From UBA1738 sp045658645 (GTDB lineage Bacteria > Bacillota > Clostridia > UBA1381): a stretch of 64,000 nucleotides of DNA. Of the stretch, positions 8,603 to 15,264 are shown one piece after another (the first letter of the stretch is position 1; each line of letters opens with the position of its first letter). The notes beneath the pieces are model-generated. The model had not been told where the DNA came from. It ran no database searches and saw only the letters and a program-made list of their open reading frames with translations. The stretch spans positions 1 to 64,000 of the forward strand of contig JAZOVJ010000007.1 of assembly GCA_045658645.1 (NCBI GenBank). Reading direction: 5' to 3'. The position numbers were made by a program, and so were the translations under genes.

Positions 8603-8860
8603 CTAATCACATCTGCTGCTGCTTTCACAACATCCTCTTGTAATTAGAGTTACCAAGAAGATAATAAACAGAATCACAACTGATGCAATAAGAAGCGGAA
8701 GAGCAGTTATAAGTGTTTCAGCAAAGTTTACGCCGAGGATAAGACCTACAACTGCTAAAATAAGAACTGCAAGAAAAGCAAGGGCAAAATTATATAGTCT
8801 GCAGCATCTTGATGTGCATACACAACCTTCTCTTTCAGAATTATTTATTGGACAATACAT
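8603..8860 (-). CDS. small cysteine-tipped two-helix membrane protein, unknown function
   Basis: I do not recognise a family. The 85-residue protein has an N-terminal soluble tip with four cysteines (C3, C13, C15-region and CC19-20 in the stretch CVCTSRCC), two hydrophobic segments at about 24-46 and 49-73, and a C-terminal tip GCCESSSRCD with three cysteines. Both tips would lie on the same side of the membrane, so they could bind a metal or form disulfides together. A strong AAGGAGGTGAG ribosome binding site and a downstream terminator support it as a real gene. It diverges from fhs. Function cannot be assigned from sequence. Confidence 0.72.
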   Translation of the reverse strand: MYCPINNSEREGCVCTSRCCRLYNFALAFLAVLILAVVGLILGVNFAETLITALPLLIASVVILFIIFLVTLITRGCCESSSRCD

Positions 8861-8948
8861 AAACTCACCTCCTTTTTATGTAAGGAGAAGCACTCCTAAA
8901 ATATAATATGAAAAACAATGAAAAATGAGTAAAATATGGTTGAAAAAC

Positions 8949-8977
8949 TTGAAAAAAAACATACATTATGCTATAAT
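8949..8977 (+). promoter_or_regulatory. SigA-type promoter of fhs
   Basis: TTGAAA, 17 bases, TATAAT. The transcript should start near 8984, inside the long upstream extension of the reading frame, which supports the ATG at 9012 as the real start. Confidence 0.8.
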
Positions 8978-9011
8978 TAAACATATATACAAACTATATG
9001 GAGATGAGAAT

Positions 9012-10679
9012 ATGAAAACTGATATTGAAATTGCTCAGAGTATAGAAATGCAAAAGATTACTAAAATCGCTGAAAAGGCAGGAATTGATGAAAAGTATCT
9101 TGAACAGTACGGAAACTATAAGGCAAAGGTGGACCTTAGTATCCTGAAAGAAAACGAGAATAAAGACGGTAAGCTTGTTTTAGTTACTGCAATCACACCA
9201 ACACCGGCAGGCGAGGGTAAAACTACCACAACAATTGGACTTGCAGATGGTATGCAGAAGATTGGAAAGAATGTTATAGTTGCACTTCGTGAGCCATCTC
9301 TTGGCCCTGTATTTGGTATTAAAGGCGGTGCAGCAGGTGGCGGATATGCGCAGGTTGTGCCAATGGAAGATATAAATCTTCACTTCACAGGAGACTTCCA
9401 CGCAATCGGTGCTGCAAACAACCTTTTGGCTGCACTTCTTGATAATCACATACAACAGGGAAACGCTCTTGGAATTGACCCGAGAAAGATTACTTGGAAG
9501 AGATGCGTTGATATGAACGACAGACAACTCAGATTTGTGGTTGATGGTCTTGGTGGTAAGGTAAACGGTGTTCCACGTGAAGATGGTTTTGATATTACTG
9601 TTGCATCTGAAATTATGGCAGTTCTTTGTCTTGCAAGCTCCATAACTGACTTAAAAGAACGCTTAGCAAGAATTATTGTAGGCTACACATATACTGATGA
9701 ACCAGTAACTGCAGGTCAGTTAAAGGCAGAAGGCGCGATGACAGCACTTTTAAAGGATGCCATAAAGCCTAACCTTGTTCAGTCATTAGAAGGAACACCG
9801 GCACTTGTTCACGGTGGACCATTTGCAAATATAGCTCACGGATGTAACTCAGTTACTGCAACAAAGCTTGCACTAAAGCTTGGTGACTATGCAATTACCG
9901 AAGCCGGATTCGGTGCAGATTTGGGGGCAGAAAAGTTCCTTGATATTAAGTGCCGTTTTGCAGGACTTAAGCCTTCTTGTGTAGTATTGGTTGCAACTGT
10001 TCGTGCCCTTAAGATGCACGGAGGTGTGGCAAAAGCTGACCTTAATAATGAAAATCTTGATGCATTGGAAAAGGGAATACCAAATCTTTTGAAGCATCTT
10101 GAAAACATAACTGAAGTTTATAAGCTTCCTTGCGTTGTTGCAGTAAACAAATTCCCAACAGATACAGATAAGGAAATCGAACTAATCATTGCAAAGTGTA
10201 AAGAGCTTGGCGTAAACGTTGTTCTTTCTGACGTATGGGCAAAAGGCGGTGAAGGCGGTGTTGAACTTGCTCAGGAAGTTGTACGCCTTTGCGAAAAGGA
10301 AAATGACTTCACATTCTGTTATGAAGACGATGCAAGCATAAAGGAAAAGATAGAAGCAATTGTTAAAAAGATTTACGGCGGTGACGGCGTAATCTTTACT
10401 AAGAATGCCGAAACGCAGATTAAAAAGCTTGAAGATATGGGTTACTCAAAGCTTCCGGTTTGTATGGCTAAAACACAGTATAGCTTCTCTGATGATATGA
10501 CAAAGCTTGGTGCACCAAAGGGATTTGAGGTAACTGTCCGAAACATAAAAATATCCGCCGGAGCAGGATTTATAGTAGCTTTAACCGGCGATATAATGAC
10601 AATGCCGGGCTTGCCTAAAGTTCCTGCTGCAGAGCGGATTGATGTCGATGAAAATGGGGTTATTACGGGTTTGTTCTAA
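9012..10679 (+). CDS. fhs: formate-tetrahydrofolate ligase
   Basis: Makes 10-formyl-tetrahydrofolate from formate, THF and ATP in the cytoplasm, feeding purine synthesis and formyl-Met-tRNA. The 555 residues match the usual 556-residue bacterial enzyme. The P-loop-like motif TPTPAGEGKTTTT lies near residue 60 and the PSLGPVFGIKGGAAGGGYAQ signature near 97. The start was chosen because GGAGATGAG precedes it and the promoter lies inside the longer frame. It works with formate from pyruvate formate-lyase (pflB at 32-34 kb). Its stop codon overlaps by 4 bases the stop of the convergent DUF1836 gene. Confidence 0.97.
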   Translation: MKTDIEIAQSIEMQKITKIAEKAGIDEKYLEQYGNYKAKVDLSILKENENKDGKLVLVTAITPTPAGEGKTTTTIGLADGMQKIGKNVIVALREPSLGPVFGIKGGAAGGGYAQVVPMEDINLHFTGDFHAIGAANNLLAALLDNHIQQGNALGIDPRKITWKRCVDMNDRQLRFVVDGLGGKVNGVPREDGFDITVASEIMAVLCLASSITDLKERLARIIVGYTYTDEPVTAGQLKAEGAMTALLKDAIKPNLVQSLEGTPALVHGGPFANIAHGCNSVTATKLALKLGDYAITEAGFGADLGAEKFLDIKCRFAGLKPSCVVLVATVRALKMHGGVAKADLNNENLDALEKGIPNLLKHLENITEVYKLPCVVAVNKFPTDTDKEIELIIAKCKELGVNVVLSDVWAKGGEGGVELAQEVVRLCEKENDFTFCYEDDASIKEKIEAIVKKIYGGDGVIFTKNAETQIKKLEDMGYSKLPVCMAKTQYSFSDDMTKLGAPKGFEVTVRNIKISAGAGFIVALTGDIMTMPGLPKVPAAERIDVDENGVITGLF

Positions 10680-11239
10680 TTTTCAGGATTAAATTCTGTA
10701 ATTCTTTCAGTAAGACATTTATAAATGTTAGCTGAAAATGCAATCTGAATTATTAAGTCATTGATCCTGTTAGGGTCAGCATTTTCAGTGGTCAGAATAG
10801 GATTAGCAATTTTGTCTGCCTGTTTTGACACAAAGGAAAAACTGGTTTTCTGGTTTTTCGTAAATGAAGTATAGATGCATTTAACTTCTTCCTCGGTAAT
10901 ATCCGTAGGAAGAAGTTTTTGTATTGTGTTCATATTAAGACTTTGCTTTAAAGTACAGATTACGATTATGTACGCTATGTGCATACGGCTGTACTTCTTT
11001 TTTATTGGCGCAGGCATAAGGTTCAACTTCACATAATTATTTATCATTGGCCTTGTAATCTCATTTCCTTTGCCATAGAAAATCTCAAGATTTGAAAAAT
11101 ATTTATTAACTATTTCAATTACCTGGTCCATATACAGGTCAATTTCCGGGAGTTCGTCCCATGACGGAAGAACGCCGTTATCCAAAAGTCGTTTACATTC
11201 TATAAGACACTTGTTCGCATTTGTTTTTGAGTATTTCAT
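10676..11239 (-). CDS. DUF1836 family protein, probable DNA-binding regulator
   Basis: A 187-residue protein recognised as DUF1836 from the segments LPSWDELPEIDLYMDQVI (residues 24-41) and ITRPMINNYVKLNLMPAP followed by KKYSRMHIAYIIVICTLK. The central part resembles a MerR-like helix-turn-helix (entry helices plus a KKYS wing). Family members are found in Firmicutes and lack an established role; a transcriptional regulator is a reasonable guess. A GGGG ribosome binding site lies 9 bases before the ATG. The gene converges on fhs with a 4-base overlap and no terminator between, so the two transcripts must overlap at their 3' ends. Confidence 0.82.
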   Translation of the reverse strand: MKYSKTNANKCLIECKRLLDNGVLPSWDELPEIDLYMDQVIEIVNKYFSNLEIFYGKGNEITRPMINNYVKLNLMPAPIKKKYSRMHIAYIIVICTLKQSLNMNTIQKLLPTDITEEEVKCIYTSFTKNQKTSFSFVSKQADKIANPILTTENADPNRINDLIIQIAFSANIYKCLTERITEFNPEN

Positions 11240-11282
11240 ATAAAAAATCCCCTAAATTAATTTTTAAAAATATTATACTACC

Positions 11283-11310
11283 ATTATAGCACAGTTTTTT
11301 GTAAAATCAA
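11283..11310 (-). promoter_or_regulatory. SigA-type promoter of the DUF1836 gene
   Basis: Minus strand TTGATT, 16 bases, TATAAT; a second TATAAT lies 10 bases further downstream at 11271-11276 on the same strand. Confidence 0.65.
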
Positions 11311-11352
11311 GAATTTAATTTTTAATATAACAATAAAAACATACCATACTTA

Positions 11353-11381
11353 TTGACAAAATACGGAAAATGTGGTAACAT
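11353..11381 (+). promoter_or_regulatory. SigA-type promoter of the trhA-acyl-CoA synthetase operon
   Basis: Consensus TTGACA, 17 bases, TAACAT, with the leader leading to a GAGGAGGG ribosome binding site. Confidence 0.78.
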
Positions 11382-11435
11382 AGTATTAAACACGAGATGT
11401 AAAAATATTATATATTATTTGAGGAGGGCGCTTAT

Positions 11436-12095
11436 ATGAAAAAACTTAAAAATGTAGCAGAAAGAGCGCAGACGCTTGGAGAAGAAATTGCGAATGCGAT
11501 TTCTCACGGACTTGGAACAGGACTTTCAATTGCAGGAATGATAATATTAATTGTTGCGGCAGTTGTTCACGATAAAGGAGCAATTGCAGTAGTTAGCGCA
11601 GCACTTTATGGAGCAGGACTCATACTTTTATATACAAATTCATCATTATACCATTCATTAACTAATAAAACGGCGAAAAGAGTATTTAAAATTCTTGACC
11701 ATTGCTCAATTTTTGTATTGATTTTAAGTTCATATATACCGGTACTTTTAGTAATAATAGGTGGAGCACTGGGGTGGACTTGGTTTGGTATTTGTACTGC
11801 CTGCACTGTGCTTGGAGTAGTTCTTAACTCAATCAACCTGGAACGCTTTAAAAAGCTTTCAATGATTTTATATGTCGTAGTAGGCTGGTCAGCTCTTGCA
11901 ATTATGAAACCGCTTGTTGATGCAATAAATATGAGAGAGCTTATTCTTTTGGTTACAGGCGGAGTGGCATATACACTTGGAATTATATTCTATAAAAACA
12001 AAACTGTGAAATATATGCACTTTATATGGCATATTTTTGTGCTTGCAGGTAGCATACTACAATATTTCTTTATTTTAAGCTATTATATGAGGTGA
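11436..12095 (+). CDS. trhA: TrhA/hemolysin III family membrane protein (PAQR type)
   Basis: A 219-residue integral membrane protein with about seven hydrophobic segments. Family landmarks are the N-terminal EEIANAISHGLGTGLS, SSLYHSL (first histidine of the predicted metal site) and the C-terminal HFIWHIFVLAGSILQYF (further histidines). These PAQR-related proteins are called hemolysin III for historical reasons; TrhA of Bacillus and E. coli is linked to membrane energetics and lipid homeostasis, not haemolysis. GAGGAGGG precedes the ATG. The stop overlaps the ribosome binding site of the following acyl-CoA synthetase gene, so the two are probably translationally coupled, consistent with a lipid-related role. 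Confidence 0.88.
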   Translation: MKKLKNVAERAQTLGEEIANAISHGLGTGLSIAGMIILIVAAVVHDKGAIAVVSAALYGAGLILLYTNSSLYHSLTNKTAKRVFKILDHCSIFVLILSSYIPVLLVIIGGALGWTWFGICTACTVLGVVLNSINLERFKKLSMILYVVVGWSALAIMKPLVDAINMRELILLVTGGVAYTLGIIFYKNKTVKYMHFIWHIFVLAGSILQYFFILSYYMR

Positions 12096-12103
12096 GAATT
12101 ATG

Positions 12104-13810
12104 ATGAAACAAGTTGAAAATTTTAATCCGGGAATTTATGGAAAAGAACCACTTTTTGATGTAAGAGAAATAAAAACTCTTAAAGAAATGTTCGAAACAA
12201 GCACAGAACTGTATGCTGACAGAACAGGATTTTTAGTTAAGGATGATCCAAAAGGCCCATATACCGAAATTACTTATAGAAATTTCCGTCAGGATGTTTA
12301 TGCTTTTGCAACAGGTCTTATAGATATGGGGCTTTCGGGCAAAAAAATTGCGGTTATAGGAGAAAACAGCTATCGTTGGATAGTATCATATATGAGTGTT
12401 GTAACAGGCGTTGGAACGATAGTCCCTATTGACAAAGAGCTTCCTTATGAAGAAATAAAATATCTTCTTGATTTTTCAGAATGTGCAGCAATTGTATCAA
12501 GTAAGAAGATAATAAAGAACAAGCCGGAACTTTTGGCTTGCGGTGTTCCTTGCATTTCGATGGGCGATGGCGAGCTTACAATGGAAGGCATTATGAAAAA
12601 AGGTCAGGAGCTTTTGGATAATGGCGACACAAGATACAAAGATTCTGTTGTTAATCCTGAAGATGTGAACGTAATTCTTTTTACATCCGGAACAACCGGC
12701 GTTTCAAAGGGGGTAATGCTTTCACATAAAAATTTATGCTCAAACATTATGAATACCTGTGCTGTGTTTAAAATTACTCACGAGGACAGAGTGTTCTCAT
12801 TCCTGCCTTTGCACCATACATATGAATGTACTTGCGGACATCTTTGTGAAATTTATGTTGGTGCTTCAATTGCGTATTGTCAGGGACCAAAGTACATTGT
12901 TAAAAATATGCAGGAAGCTCAGCCTACAATGTTTTTTGCTGTTCCGCTTGTTCTTCAGTCAATTTACAGAATGCTTAACAAGGCATTAGAGAAGAAAGGG
13001 AAGACAAAAACTGTTAAGACAGGTATTACTATTTCCAAATTCCTCTTGAAGTTTGGTATTGATATAAGAAGAAAACTTTTCTCTGAAATAGTTGATAATT
13101 TCGGCGGAAAACTAAAGATGTTCCTTGTTGGTGCAGCACATATTGAACCTGAAATTCTGCAGTTCTTTACTGATGTTGGTATTACAAGTATACAAGGTTA
13201 CGGAATGACAGAATGTTCTCCGCTTATTGCGGCAAACCGTGTTTGCAGATATAGAAATGAGTCTGCAGGTTTACCAATTCCAGAGCTTTATGCTAAGATT
13301 GATAACCCTGACGAAAACGGAATAGGGGAAATCATCGTAAAGAGCGACAGCGTTATGGTTGGATACTATAAAAATCCGGAAGAAACTGAAAAAACTCTTA
13401 AAAATGGTTGGCTTCATACAGGTGATATTGGATATATGAAGGACGGATTTATCTATATAACAGGTCGCAGCAAGAACGTAATCATTACATCAAATGGAAA
13501 GAACGTTTTCCCTGAAGAAATTGAAGGATACTTATGTCGTTCAAAGTACATTTCAGAAGCAATGGTATACGAGGCTGAAGTGGATGGTAAAAAGGTGATT
13601 TCCGCACAGGCTTATCCTGATTTTGAAGAGGTTGAACAGCTGCTTGGTACAGGATATAGTGACGATGCTTTGAATTCATTAATTGATGAAGAAGTTAAGG
13701 CTATAAATAAAGACATACCACAATGGAAATCGGTATCAAACCTGATAGTAAGAAAAGAACCATTTGTAAAGACCACAACACAAAAAATTAAACGTTCTGC
13801 AAATATATAA
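12104..13810 (+). CDS. AMP-dependent long-chain acyl-CoA (or acyl-acid) synthetase
   Basis: Activates a carboxylic acid, probably a fatty acid, to its adenylate and then CoA thioester. The 568-residue protein shows the ANL superfamily motifs: FTSGTTGVSKGVMLSH (phosphate loop, about residue 192), QGYGMTECSP (A5, about 365), GWLHTGDIG (A7, about 437) and the hinge GRSKNVI followed by KTTTQKIKR near the C-terminus with the catalytic A10 lysine. The frame is open from a GTG at 12092; ATG codons at 12101 and 12104 both follow GGTGAG and I prefer 12104. It is the second gene of the trhA operon. The substrate chain length is not readable. Confidence 0.87.
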   Translation: MKQVENFNPGIYGKEPLFDVREIKTLKEMFETSTELYADRTGFLVKDDPKGPYTEITYRNFRQDVYAFATGLIDMGLSGKKIAVIGENSYRWIVSYMSVVTGVGTIVPIDKELPYEEIKYLLDFSECAAIVSSKKIIKNKPELLACGVPCISMGDGELTMEGIMKKGQELLDNGDTRYKDSVVNPEDVNVILFTSGTTGVSKGVMLSHKNLCSNIMNTCAVFKITHEDRVFSFLPLHHTYECTCGHLCEIYVGASIAYCQGPKYIVKNMQEAQPTMFFAVPLVLQSIYRMLNKALEKKGKTKTVKTGITISKFLLKFGIDIRRKLFSEIVDNFGGKLKMFLVGAAHIEPEILQFFTDVGITSIQGYGMTECSPLIAANRVCRYRNESAGLPIPELYAKIDNPDENGIGEIIVKSDSVMVGYYKNPEETEKTLKNGWLHTGDIGYMKDGFIYITGRSKNVIITSNGKNVFPEEIEGYLCRSKYISEAMVYEAEVDGKKVISAQAYPDFEEVEQLLGTGYSDDALNSLIDEEVKAINKDIPQWKSVSNLIVRKEPFVKTTTQKIKRSANI

Positions 13811-13814
13811 ACTA

Positions 13815-13843
13815 TTTACTTTTACAAAATAATATAGTATAAT
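13815..13843 (+). promoter_or_regulatory. SigA-type promoter of the copper-amine-oxidase-like gene
   Basis: TTTACT, 17 bases, TATAAT. It starts 4 bases after the acyl-CoA synthetase stop codon and gives a leader of about 190 bases. Confidence 0.72.
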
Positions 13844-13849
13844 AAATGT

Positions 13850-14035
13850 AAGGCATACATTTATTGTAAAAATAAGTGCCGTATCTGTACGCTTTGTATG
13901 GGTACGGTTCTTTTATAAAATGCAAATATTGTGTGCTGAAGTGAACTAAAGGTGAAAAAACAAAATCATAAGAGCGGTGCATAAAGCAGTTTTGGATATT
14001 GCTGACTACAAGCCGCTTAATGAAAGATAAAAGGA
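13850..14035 (+). promoter_or_regulatory. long structured mRNA leader, class unassigned
   Basis: The leader contains two foldable elements. The first pairs CCGTATC (13879-13885) with GGTACGG (13901-13907), with a short inner TAC/GTA pairing, and is followed by a T-rich stretch TTCTTTTAT, so it could act as a weak terminator. The second pairs AGCGG (13973-13977) with CCGCT (14013-14017) enclosing an AGCA/TGCT hairpin, just before the ribosome binding site. I compared it from memory with c-di-GMP, c-di-AMP, SAM, TPP, lysine, purine and cobalamin riboswitch cores and found no match. Confidence 0.35.
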
Positions 14036-14044
14036 GAGAAGAAA

Positions 14045-14908
14045 ATGCTTAAAAAAATCAGTTTAACAGTTGCTTTAATTATGACAGTAACAACATTGGG
14101 AGTAAGTGCAGCACGTAATCCCTATAATGAAATGGATTGTATCAATTTGACAAACATAACTATTGGTGATTATGCATATGCAGGTGATATCTTCTTTGAA
14201 GAGTTTAAGGAAATGTACGGTTTGCCTGAAGATATGCCTGAGGACACCAACGAAGCAGTTGCAATGGGATATATTCCTCTTAAAAAATTTGCTGAAGCAA
14301 ACAATGTAACTCTTGATGAAGTGATTGCTTTTTATAAAGATGGATATATCGGTACTGAAGAAATAACAGGTGATACATTACTTAGGGAAGTTGAAGGTAA
14401 TGCAAAGTTTTCGAAAATGTTAGGCGATACACCTATTGAAGAATTCAGAAATGCTTTTGGATTCGGTACTGATATTACAGAAGATACACCATACAGAATA
14501 GTAGAAAATGTGATTAAACGCGCAATGCTTGCTGAAACAAAGGCTTTAAGCTATGATGATGGAACATCTATTCTTGTAATGGTTAAGGGAAAGTACGTTG
14601 ATTTTGACACAGCGCCTGTCGTTGAAAACGAAAGAGTGCTTGTTCCAATGAGAAATATTTTTGAAGCTCTTGGTGCTACACTTTCGTGGCAGGGAGATGT
14701 TAATACAGTGCTTGCAACCAGAGGTGAAACTGTTATAGCATTACAACCTGGGCAAAACTATCTTTTCAAAAACAGTGAAAAGGTAGAAATGCCGGTTGCG
14801 AGTATTGCAAAAGATAATCGTGTTTTAGTTCCGATACGTGCGATTGCGGAATCACTTGACACCGAAGTTTTCTATAATGCAAATACAAAAACAGTTGTAG
14901 TTCACTAA
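14045..14908 (+). CDS. secreted protein with C-terminal copper amine oxidase-like N-terminal domain
   Basis: A 287-residue exported protein. Residues 1-22 form a signal peptide with cleavage expected after VSA. The middle (about 40-175) is an uncharacterised acidic helical region with two related segments (MYGLPEDMPEDT, NAFGFGTDITEDT), suggesting an internal duplication. The C-terminal 100 residues match the copper amine oxidase N-terminal-like (stalk) domain common on surface proteins of Clostridia: VLVPMRNIFEALGATLSW and VLVPIRAIAESLDTEV. The domain is structural; no amine oxidase activity is implied. AAAGGAGAG precedes the ATG. It is monocistronic, with a long leader and its own terminator. 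Confidence 0.82.
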   Translation: MLKKISLTVALIMTVTTLGVSAARNPYNEMDCINLTNITIGDYAYAGDIFFEEFKEMYGLPEDMPEDTNEAVAMGYIPLKKFAEANNVTLDEVIAFYKDGYIGTEEITGDTLLREVEGNAKFSKMLGDTPIEEFRNAFGFGTDITEDTPYRIVENVIKRAMLAETKALSYDDGTSILVMVKGKYVDFDTAPVVENERVLVPMRNIFEALGATLSWQGDVNTVLATRGETVIALQPGQNYLFKNSEKVEMPVASIAKDNRVLVPIRAIAESLDTEVFYNANTKTVVVH

Positions 14909-14910
14909 TA

Positions 14911-14943
14911 AAAAAAATCAACACATTTGTGTTGATTTTTTTT
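14911..14943. terminator. bidirectional terminator
   Basis: Stem ATCAACACA/TGTGTTGAT flanked by A and T runs of eight, able to end the plus-strand surface protein gene and the minus-strand SGNH remnant. Confidence 0.88.
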
Positions 14944-14947
14944 GCTT

Positions 14948-15157
14948 TTATAGAAATTCTTTTAACGCTTTTATTACAAAACTTGATATATTGCGAAAGC
15001 CGATATCATTTGGATGTATGTGGTCCGCAAGACAAACATCTTTAACATCCTCGTGAACAGAAAGCTCTTCTATATTGTGATATACAAGACCTTCTCGTTC
15101 GATTTTAGTTGGCAGGGAAAAGTTTTTGTCAAGTTCTGAAATGTTTTTTGGGGTCAT
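14948..15157 (-). pseudogene. C-terminal remnant of an SGNH/GDSL hydrolase
   Basis: A 69-residue reading frame whose last 30 residues (CLADHIHPNDIGFRNISSF) carry block V of SGNH hydrolases: the Asp-x-x-His catalytic dyad region (DHIHPND) and the GF helix start. The nucleophile-bearing block I (GDS), and blocks II and III, are absent; only about 30 bases separate the start from its promoter, so the missing part is not nearby. The frame nonetheless has AAAGGGGA before its ATG and a consensus promoter. It is most likely a deletion product that lost the catalytic N-terminal three quarters. A genuine small protein is possible. Confidence 0.6.
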
Positions 15158-15187
15158 AAGGTAATCCCCTTTAAATAAACTGCCATA

Positions 15188-15216
15188 ATTATATAATAGC
15201 AATGATAAAAAGTCAA
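15188..15216 (-). promoter_or_regulatory. near-consensus SigA promoter upstream of the SGNH remnant
   Basis: Minus strand TTGACT, 17 bases, TATAAT. It lies immediately downstream of the ppdK terminator. Confidence 0.78.
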
Positions 15217-15254
15217 CAAAAAAAGACCTTGTAATATGTTTTACAAGGTCTTTA
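15217..15254 (-). terminator. intrinsic terminator of ppdK
   Basis: Thirteen-base-pair stem AAAGACCTTGTAA/TTACAAGGTCTTT followed on the minus strand by a T run. Confidence 0.9.
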
Positions 15255-15264
15255 GTATTAAGAA

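Noticed and set aside
8925..9011. Longer N-terminus for formate-tetrahydrofolate ligase
   Set aside because: The extra codons overlap the fhs promoter and transcript start; the ATG at 9012 has the ribosome binding site and gives the family length.
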